NCBI GenBank assembly: GCA_006969625.1
Contig: CP030885.1
Coordinates: 4,289,430-4,353,429 of the forward strand
Reading direction: 5' to 3'
Length of the DNA stretch: 64,000 nucleotides
Source of the DNA: Rhodospirillaceae bacterium
GTDB taxonomy: Bacteria > Pseudomonadota > Alphaproteobacteria > Kiloniellales > DSM-21159
The position numbers and the translations under genes were made by a program. Under the pieces are notes generated by a model. That model had not been told where the DNA came from and did not search any database. It saw only the letters and a list, made by a program, of their open reading frames with translations. Shown piece after piece: positions 55,902 to 64,000 of this stretch; positions within the stretch are counted from its first letter, which is position 1; each line of letters opens with the position of its first letter.

Positions 55902-57306
55902 ACCTTCGGCCGGCGCTGCGCCCGACACAGCGGGCGGCTCCCTGCGCCGGCGGTTGCTGGTCGGCGCCGGCTTGTGGATCGGCCTGGCCCTGCTGCTTTC
56001 CGGCCTGCTGATCGCCTGGCTGCTGACCCGGGCCGTCGAGGCGCAGGTCTACGACCGGTTGGAGGCCGAGATCGACCGACTGGTCGCCGCCCTGCAGGTC
56101 GCGCCCGACGGCAGCTTGACGGTCGCGCCGCGCCCCGCCGCGCCGGAGTTCGCCCGGCCCTACTCCGGGCGCTACTGGCAGGTGGCCGGGCCGGACGGCG
56201 CCGCCCTGGCCCGCTCCCGCTCGCTGTGGGACCGAACGCTGGCCCTGCCCGACGACGCGCTGCTGGACGGGCAGCTCCATCGGCACGGCGGCGCAGGCCC
56301 GGACGGCGCGCCGGTGGTGGTCGTCGAGCGCGCTGTCGTTCCCGCCGGCCTTGACGCGCGCGTGCGCGTCGCCGTCGCTGTCGACCGGACCGCGGTGACC
56401 GAGGTGGTGCGGCCGGCGATCGTCACCCTGGCCGCGTCCCTGGCGATGCTTGCCGCCGGACTGCTGGTCGCCGCCTGGCTGCAGGTGACCGCCGGCCTGC
56501 GTCCGCTGGAGGGGCTCCGCCGGGCCGTCGCGCGCATCGCCGAGGGGCAGGCGCAGGCGGTCGGGACCGGCTGGCCGGCGGAGGTGGCGCCGCTGGCGCG
56601 CGAGCTGGACGCCGTGCTGGCGAGCAACCGCCGCATGGCCGAGGCGGGCCGGCGCCAGGCCGCCGACATGGCGCACGCCCTGAAGACCCGCCTGGCGGTC
56701 GCCGCCAACGAGGCGGAGGGACTGCGGAGCAGCGATCCCGAAGCCGCGGCGCGGCTGGGCGAGGAGCTGGCGGCGGCGCGCCGCCTGCTCGACCGCCACC
56801 TGGCGCGCGCCCGAACCGGCGGCGCAGCCCCGGGGCTGCGCACCCGCGTGCCGGCGGCGGAGACACTCGACAAGCTGATCGAGGTGGTGGCGCGCCTGGC
56901 CGGGCGCGAGCTGCGCTGGTCGCTCTCGCTGGAGCCGGGAGCCGTCTTCCTCGGTGCGCGCGCCGACCTGGAGGAGATTGCCGGCAACCTGCTCGACAAT
57001 GCCGCCAAGTGGGCGCGCTGCGAGGTTCGCGTCGCGCTGCGCGACGAGTCCGGCACCCTGGTGCTGCGCGTCGAGGACGACGGCCCCGGGATCCCGGCGG
57101 AACGGCGGGCCGAGGTGCTGGGCGCCGGCGTGCGCCTGGACGAGCGCGCGCCGGGCAGCGGTCTGGGCCTGACCATCGCCGGTGAGCTGGCGGCGGCCTA
57201 CGGCGGCAGCCTGGGCCTCGGGGACTCGTCATTGGGCGGCTTGTGCGCCGAAGTCCGGCTGCCCGGCGCCGCTGTTGCGCGGGAGCCGGCAAGGAAGTTA
57301 GCTTAG
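55888..57306 (+). CDS. Sensor histidine kinase
   Basis: 472 residues. Two membrane spans (near 22-47 and 170-195) flank a periplasmic domain of about 120 residues. A HAMP region follows (LRPLEGLRRAVARIAEGQ). The H-box is DMAHALKTRL with His263, a PhoQ/FeuQ-like form. The N-box NLLDNAAKWA and G-box GSGLGLTIAGELAAAYGG are intact. It pairs with the overlapping regulator at 55233. Signals for PhoQ-type relatives include divalent cations or envelope stress; here unknown. Confidence 0.94.
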   Translation: MPSTEPSAGAAPDTAGGSLRRRLLVGAGLWIGLALLLSGLLIAWLLTRAVEAQVYDRLEAEIDRLVAALQVAPDGSLTVAPRPAAPEFARPYSGRYWQVAGPDGAALARSRSLWDRTLALPDDALLDGQLHRHGGAGPDGAPVVVVERAVVPAGLDARVRVAVAVDRTAVTEVVRPAIVTLAASLAMLAAGLLVAAWLQVTAGLRPLEGLRRAVARIAEGQAQAVGTGWPAEVAPLARELDAVLASNRRMAEAGRRQAADMAHALKTRLAVAANEAEGLRSSDPEAAARLGEELAAARRLLDRHLARARTGGAAPGLRTRVPAAETLDKLIEVVARLAGRELRWSLSLEPGAVFLGARADLEEIAGNLLDNAAKWARCEVRVALRDESGTLVLRVEDDGPGIPAERRAEVLGAGVRLDERAPGSGLGLTIAGELAAAYGGSLGLGDSSLGGLCAEVRLPGAAVAREPARKLA

Positions 57307-57323
57307 CTAGGCTTAGCTAGGCT
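57301..57323 (+). promoter_or_regulatory. 10-base tandem repeat before the toxin-antitoxin operon
   Basis: GCTTAGCTAG occurs twice in tandem (57301-57320) and continues with GCT. TAGCTA is itself palindromic. It overlaps the kinase stop codon and lies just before the antitoxin ribosome-binding site GGAAGGAG (57324-57331). Antitoxins of this class bind such repeats to repress their operon; this is an inference. Confidence 0.4.
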
Positions 57324-57337
57324 GGAAGGAGCCTGCC

Positions 57338-57598
57338 ATGGCCATCCTGATGAACGTTCACCAGGCGAAGACGCATCTCTCGCGCCTGCTCGACGCAGTC
57401 GAGCGCGGCGAGGAGGTGACCATCGCGCGCGCCGGCAAGCCGGTCGCCCGGCTGGTCCCGGCCGCCGCCGCCAAGGTCCGCCGCACGCCGGGCGCCTGGA
57501 AAGGCAAGATCTGGATGGCCGAGGACTTCGACGCGCCGATGCCGGAGATCGAGGAGGCGATCTACGGCCCGGATCCTCTTCTGGACTCCGAGGATTGA
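57338..57598 (+). CDS. Antitoxin, Phd/YefM family
   Basis: 86 residues. The Phd-type DNA-binding N-terminus is NVHQAKTHLSRLLDAVERGEEVTIARAGKPVARLVP. The acidic C-terminus (EDFDAPMPEIEEAIYGPDPLL) should wrap the toxin. GGAAGGAG precedes the ATG by 6 bases. Its stop overlaps the toxin start codon (TTGA). Confidence 0.92.
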   Translation: MAILMNVHQAKTHLSRLLDAVERGEEVTIARAGKPVARLVPAAAAKVRRTPGAWKGKIWMAEDFDAPMPEIEEAIYGPDPLLDSED

Positions 57599-57966
57599 TC
57601 CTGCTCGACAGCCACGCAGTGGTCTGGTGGCTGGCCAGCGACCCGAAGCTGCCGGCCAGCCTCGATCGCACAATCCGGGAGCTGCCGGGAGTATTCGTCA
57701 GTGTCGCCAGCGTTTGGGAAATCGAGATCAAGCGTCGTGCCGGCAAGCTGGACTCGCCACCCGACTTACTGGACCAGCTCGACCAACAGGCAATTCGGCT
57801 TGTCGAAATCGACGCCGCGGACGCGGTCGCCGCGGCGGCGCTGCCGCGGCTGCACGGCGACCCCTTCGACCGTATGCTGGTGGCGCAGGCGGGGCGCCGA
57901 GGTCTGAGCGTGGCGACGCGCGACCGTCGTCTGTCGGCCTATGGCGTGACCACGCTGTGGGGCTGA
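57595..57966 (+). CDS. PIN-domain toxin (VapC-like ribonuclease)
   Basis: 123 residues from a TTG start. The PIN acidic residues are Asp5 (LLDSHAVVWWL), Glu in SVWEIEIKRRAG, and Asp in HGDPFDRMLVAQA plus a later Asp in ATRDRRL. Such toxins cleave tRNA or rRNA. The TTG overlaps the antitoxin TGA, enforcing coupled translation. Both genes are intact. Confidence 0.92.
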   Translation: MILLDSHAVVWWLASDPKLPASLDRTIRELPGVFVSVASVWEIEIKRRAGKLDSPPDLLDQLDQQAIRLVEIDAADAVAAAALPRLHGDPFDRMLVAQAGRRGLSVATRDRRLSAYGVTTLWG

Positions 57967-57984
57967 CGCCCGTCCGAGCGAAAC

Positions 57985-60744
<2,760 letters not shown>

Positions 60745-61139
60745 CCGGAATGGAGTCCTCGGTTGGCGCGCCGTGCGGGCTGCGCGGAACAGGGCGGCGG
60801 GCGGTCCGGCCGCGCAGACGGCCCCTGGTGCGACGGCGGCGCCCCGCGCTCGACAGATATGCGTCGCGCCGGGACGTGTCAACGCAAGCGCGGTCGCCGC
60901 GCCTTGCCACGGCCCTTCGCCCGCGCCACATGCGCGCGGGGCCGCGGACGCTCCGGAGCGCCCGCACTCGGCCCCCGCGCTGCCGGACGGCCATGCTTGC
61001 GCGTCCCCGACGCTGCTGTATGGTGCGCGCGGCAGCTTTCCGAGGCCCGGCCGCCGGCACGTACGCCGCGACGTACGCTGCCGCATTGCGCCGGCCCACC
61101 GTCCGTTTCGCACCGTCCCACCGACCCGGGAGTTCCCAG
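60745..61139. other. Intergenic region between divergent secA and parvulin genes
   Basis: 395 bases, GC-rich, with no gene that I can support. One candidate sigma70 promoter faces the parvulin gene: TTGCGC at 60997-61002, 16 bases, then TATGGT at 61019-61024. A short repeat ACGTACGC occurs twice near 61061-61080. I see no secM-like ORF or riboswitch. Confidence 0.5.
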
Positions 61140-62042
61140 ATGTCGATCCTTCGCCGCGCCACGGCGCCCTTCGCGGCCTGCGTGTTGGCCGCGCTGCTCG
61201 CGCTGTCGGCGCCCGTCTCCGCCCAGACCGATCAGGCCGGCCAGACCGACGCTGCCGAGGAAGATCAACTCGTCGCCGTCGTCAACGGCGCCGAGATCCG
61301 CATCTCCGACGTGCTCGAGATGATCGGCCGCCTGCCGCAGAACGTGCAGATGCAGGCGCTGTCCAACATGCCGGCGATGATCGAGCGCACCATCGACCTG
61401 GAGCTTATCCTGCTGGCCGCGCAGCAGGCAGGGCTGCGCGACGCGCCGGAAGTGCAGGCGCAGATCCAGACGATCGCCAACGACGTGCTGCGCCAGGCCT
61501 ACCTGGAGAACCTGGCCGAGCGGGCGGTCACCGAGGAAGCGGTGCGGGCCGCCTACGACGACTACCTCGCGGCCAACCCGGCCGAAGAGGTCAAGGCGCG
61601 CCACATCCTGGTCGAGTCCGCCGAGGAGGCCGCGGCAATCGTCGAAGAACTCGACGGAGGCGCCGACTTCGCCGAGCTCGCCAAGGAGAAGTCGACCGGG
61701 CCGACGGGCGAACGCGGCGGCGACCTCGGCTACTTCAAGTTCGGGCAGATGGTCGAGCCCTTCGCCGAGGCCGCCTTCGGGCTGGAGCCCGGCACCTACA
61801 CGGCGGAGCCGGTGCAGACCCAGTTCGGCTGGCACGTCATCCTGGTCGAGGACAAGCGCACCTCCGAGCCGCCGAGCTTCGAGGAGATGGCCCCACAGCT
61901 CCGCCAGCAACTCGAGCAGGAGGCGATCCAGGGACACCTCGCCGAGCTGCGCCAGCAGGCGGAGATCGAGGTGGTCGAACCCGAGCTCGAGGCCGATCCC
62001 GAGGGCCTGCCGGACAGCGACGGCGGCCAGACCGCAGAGTAG
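61140..62042 (+). CDS. Exported parvulin-type peptidyl-prolyl isomerase
   Basis: 300 residues. A signal peptide of about 29 residues ([19 protein letters not shown]) exports it to the periplasm. A SurA/PrsA-like N-terminal helical domain with [20 protein letters not shown] is followed by a parvulin domain: [40 protein letters not shown]. It helps fold envelope proteins delivered by the Sec system encoded next door. The C-terminus is acidic ([17 protein letters not shown]). GGGAG lies before the ATG. Confidence 0.93.
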   Translation: MSILRRATAPFAACVLAALLALSAPVSAQTDQAGQTDAAEEDQLVAVVNGAEIRISDVLEMIGRLPQNVQMQALSNMPAMIERTIDLELILLAAQQAGLRDAPEVQAQIQTIANDVLRQAYLENLAERAVTEEAVRAAYDDYLAANPAEEVKARHILVESAEEAAAIVEELDGGADFAELAKEKSTGPTGERGGDLGYFKFGQMVEPFAEAAFGLEPGTYTAEPVQTQFGWHVILVEDKRTSEPPSFEEMAPQLRQQLEQEAIQGHLAELRQQAEIEVVEPELEADPEGLPDSDGGQTAE

Positions 62043-62052
62043 GCGGCCGAAG

Positions 62053-63285
62053 ATGGCGCTCGCCCGCTCGCCGCTCGCGCCCGAGACGCTGCCGGAGCTG
62101 CCGCCGATCGGCGGCGTGCGCGGGATCGCACATGCCGCCGGGCTGCGCTATGCGGGCCGCGACGACCTGCTGCTGCTGCACTTCCCCCACGGTGCGGCGG
62201 TGACGGGCGTGCTCACCCTTTCGAAGTGCCCTGGGGCGCCGGTCGAGTGGTGCAAGCGCCAACTGCCTGCAGGACGGGCCGACGCCCTGCTGGTCAACGC
62301 CGGCAACGCAAATGCCTTCACCGGCCGGCGCGGGCGCGTCAGCGTCGAGCGCGCGGCCCAGGCGGTGGCCCAGGCGTTGGGCTGTTCGCCCGAAGGCGTC
62401 TACCTGGCCTCCACCGGCGTCATCGGCGAGCCGATGCCGGACGACAGATTGGCGGATGCCGTGGCTGCTGCGGCGGGCCAGCTCGACGAGGTCGACTGGG
62501 CCAAGGCGGCCGGCGCCATCATGACCACCGATACCTTCCCGAAGGCCGTCGCCCGCGCCTGCGAGATCGACGGCAAACCGGTGCGGCTGGTCGGTATCGC
62601 CAAGGGCTCCGGCATGATCGCGCCGGACATGGCGACCATGCTGGCCTTCGTCGTCACCGACGCCGGCCTGCCGGCGGAGATCCTTCGGCCCCTGCTGGCG
62701 GCGGCCTGCGCGCGCAGCTTCAACTGCATCACCGTCGACGGCGACACCTCGACGAGCGACACGCTGTTGCTGTTCGCCACCGGCGCGGCCGGCCGCTTCG
62801 AGGCCGACAGTCCGACAGACCGGCGGCTGGCGGACTTCGCCGCCGAGCTGGAGGCGCTGCTGGTCGATCTCGCCCAGCTCGTGGTGAAGGACGGTGAGGG
62901 CGCACAGAAGTTCGTCACCGTCAGGGTGCGCGGCGCCCGCAGCGATGGCGCGGCACGACGCATCGGCCTGTCCATCGCCAACTCGCCGCTGGTCAAGACC
63001 GCCATCGCCGGCGAGGACGCCAACTGGGGCCGCATCGTCATGGCCGTCGGCAAGGCGGGCGAGGAGGCCGACCGCGACCGGCTGGCGGTGGCCATCGGCG
63101 GCGTGACCATCGCCCTCGACGGCGAGCGGGTGCCGGACTATGACGAGGCGCCGGTCGCCGCCCACATGGCCGGGCGCGAGATCCTGATCGAGGTCGATCT
63201 GGGCCTGGCGCACGGCGCGGCGACCGTGTGGACCTGCGACCTGACCCACGGCTACATCGACATCAATGCCGACTATCGGAGTTGA
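62053..63285 (+). CDS. argJ: Bifunctional ornithine acetyltransferase / N-acetylglutamate synthase
   Basis: Recycles and primes the acetyl group in arginine synthesis. 410 residues. It cleaves itself before Thr195 in GSGMIAPDMATMLAF to give two chains. Other landmarks are ALLVNAGNANAFTG, IMTTDTFPK for the oxyanion loop, EDANWGRI and the C-terminal YIDINADYRS. It starts 10 bases after the parvulin stop. Confidence 0.97.
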   Translation: MALARSPLAPETLPELPPIGGVRGIAHAAGLRYAGRDDLLLLHFPHGAAVTGVLTLSKCPGAPVEWCKRQLPAGRADALLVNAGNANAFTGRRGRVSVERAAQAVAQALGCSPEGVYLASTGVIGEPMPDDRLADAVAAAAGQLDEVDWAKAAGAIMTTDTFPKAVARACEIDGKPVRLVGIAKGSGMIAPDMATMLAFVVTDAGLPAEILRPLLAAACARSFNCITVDGDTSTSDTLLLFATGAAGRFEADSPTDRRLADFAAELEALLVDLAQLVVKDGEGAQKFVTVRVRGARSDGAARRIGLSIANSPLVKTAIAGEDANWGRIVMAVGKAGEEADRDRLAVAIGGVTIALDGERVPDYDEAPVAAHMAGREILIEVDLGLAHGAATVWTCDLTHGYIDINADYRS

Positions 63286-63739
63286 GGCGGCTGTGGAGCC
63301 GGGCGGCTGCTGGCAGGCCGAGACCCGCACCGAGGGCGCCAAGCCGATCCTGCTGGTCGCCGCGGCGGCGCTGGTCGACCCCGACGGCCGGGTGCTCATC
63401 GCGCAGCGCCCCGAACGTAAGGCTATGGCGGGGCTGTGGGAGTTCCCGGGCGGCAAGGTGCAGCCGGGCGAGACGCCCGAGGCGGCGCTGGTGCGCGAAC
63501 TCCGGGAAGAACTGGCGATCGAGACGCGCGGCTCCTGCCTCGCGCCCATCGCCTTCGCCAGCCATGGCTACGACGACTTCCATCTCTTGATGCCGCTGTT
63601 CGCCTGCCGGGTCTGGGCGGGCGTGCCGCGCGGCACGGAAGGCCAGCGGCTCGCCTGGGTCGCCCCGGTGCGCCTCGCCGACTACCCCATGCCGCCGGCC
63701 GACCTGCCGCTGATCCCGCTGCTCCGGGATCTGCTGTAA
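63266..63739 (+). CDS. mutT: 8-oxo-dGTP diphosphatase (MutT)
   Basis: 157 residues. The Nudix box is GGKVQPGETPEAALVRELRE then ELAI (G-x5-E-x7-R-E-L-x-E-E). WEFPGGK precedes it and WVAPVRLADYPMPPAD closes the domain. It removes oxidised guanine nucleotides. The ATG at 63266 overlaps the last 20 bases of argJ; a later GTG within the family's variable N-terminus is also possible. Confidence 0.94.
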   Translation: MPTIGVEAAVEPGGCWQAETRTEGAKPILLVAAAALVDPDGRVLIAQRPERKAMAGLWEFPGGKVQPGETPEAALVRELREELAIETRGSCLAPIAFASHGYDDFHLLMPLFACRVWAGVPRGTEGQRLAWVAPVRLADYPMPPADLPLIPLLRDLL

Positions 63740-63747
63740 CCGCGCCT

Positions 63748-64000
63748 TCAGGCGGCGTGACTGGCCGCGGATTCGGTCAGCAGGGCGTAGATCGCGTCGG
63801 CCGAGTCGGTGCCGCGCAGCTTGTCGCAGACACCGCGGTCGCGCAGCAGGCGCGACACGCGGGCGAGCGCCTTCAGATGATCGGCGCCGGCGGTCTCCGG
63901 CGCCAGCAGCAGGAAGATCAGATCGACCGGCTGCTCGTCGATCGCGTCGAAGTCGACGGAATGTTCCAGACGCGCGAACACGCCGTACAGCCGGTCGAGT
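63748..64000 (-). CDS. ptsN: PTS IIA-like nitrogen-regulatory protein PtsN (partial)
   Basis: The C-terminal 83 residues of EIIA-Ntr; the gene runs off the window, so its start is not seen. The read-through LDRLYGVFARLEHSVDFDAI continues upstream from the window edge, and VDLIFLLLAPETAGADHLKALARVSRLLRD is the diagnostic stretch. The phospho-histidine lies outside the window. PtsN links nitrogen status to potassium and sigma54-related control. It converges with mutT. Confidence 0.9.
   Translation of the reverse strand, partial: LDRLYGVFARLEHSVDFDAIDEQPVDLIFLLLAPETAGADHLKALARVSRLLRDRGVCDKLRGTDSADAIYALLTESAASHAA

Overview
The window is a very GC-rich stretch of bacterial chromosome, almost fully coding. 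Several things point to an alphaproteobacterium, probably Rhodospirillales-like. These are the secA / parvulin / argJ / mutT / ptsN group at the right end, the comF, grxC, nitrilase and DUF1178 genes around 45.7-51.5 kb, a PAS_5-type protein, class 3 asparaginase, an AhpC/AhpD pair, a TTAA-N7-TTAA (CtrA-like) site and alphaproteobacterial intergenic inverted repeats. The genus cannot be fixed from the sequence. I see no rRNA, tRNA, CRISPR array, intact insertion sequence or prophage.

Layout. 0-1.3 kb: nucleoside transporter. 1.3-5.1 kb: a restriction island with an MmeI-like fused nuclease-methylase and a GIY-YIG protein; the middle of the methylase gene is AT-rich. 5.1-9.5 kb: uvrB, then ahpC-ahpD peroxide defence. 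9.7-12.5 kb: aminotransferase, panE-like reductase and septation protein. 12.6-14.6 kb: a secreted EF-hand protein flanked by a decayed copy of the septation gene 3' end, a PAS_5 protein and a large inverted repeat. 14.6-19.2 kb: a FAD oxidoreductase coupled to a serine hydrolase, diverging from a degenerate EF-G paralogue. 19.2-24.8 kb: FAH-family hydratase, then metal and iron genes (dps, a ZIP transporter, an encapsulin-type ferritin without encapsulin, an MFS transporter). 24.8-30.9 kb: msrP, an ampG / glycosyltransferase / macro-domain operon, coaE and dnaQ.

31.4-34.3 kb is the most unusual region. It holds a 50-residue peptide gene, an asparagine-synthetase-like ligase with no glutaminase domain, and a beta-lactamase-fold hydrolase. 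They lie in one tight unit behind a perfect TTGACA box. This looks like a small peptide-modification (RiPP-like) cassette. I cannot assign it to a known class.

34.5-43.2 kb: two transglutaminase-like proteins, a four-gene overlapping operon (class 3 asparaginase, quinone oxidoreductase, methyltransferase, GST), an rRNA/tRNA methyltransferase, a YgjP-like metallopeptidase and a GNAT. 43.3-45.6 kb: an ammonium-transporter / histidine-kinase fusion that has no ordinary start codon and lies behind a CtrA-like site. 45.7-52.5 kb: the comF/grxC/nitrilase/DUF1178 neighbourhood, interrupted by a Tat-exported flavin oxidase. 52.5-57.3 kb: a GST, cytochrome b561, two PepSY proteins and a PepSY-linked two-component system. 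57.3-58.0 kb: a Phd/PIN toxin-antitoxin pair. 58.0-64.0 kb: secA, a periplasmic parvulin, argJ, mutT and a truncated ptsN.

Genes are packed with many 4-base ATGA/GTGA overlaps, so most clusters are probably co-translated. Three matches to TGTGA-N6-TCACA, upstream of dps, a GNAT and the flavin oxidase, suggest a shared CRP/FNR-family regulator.
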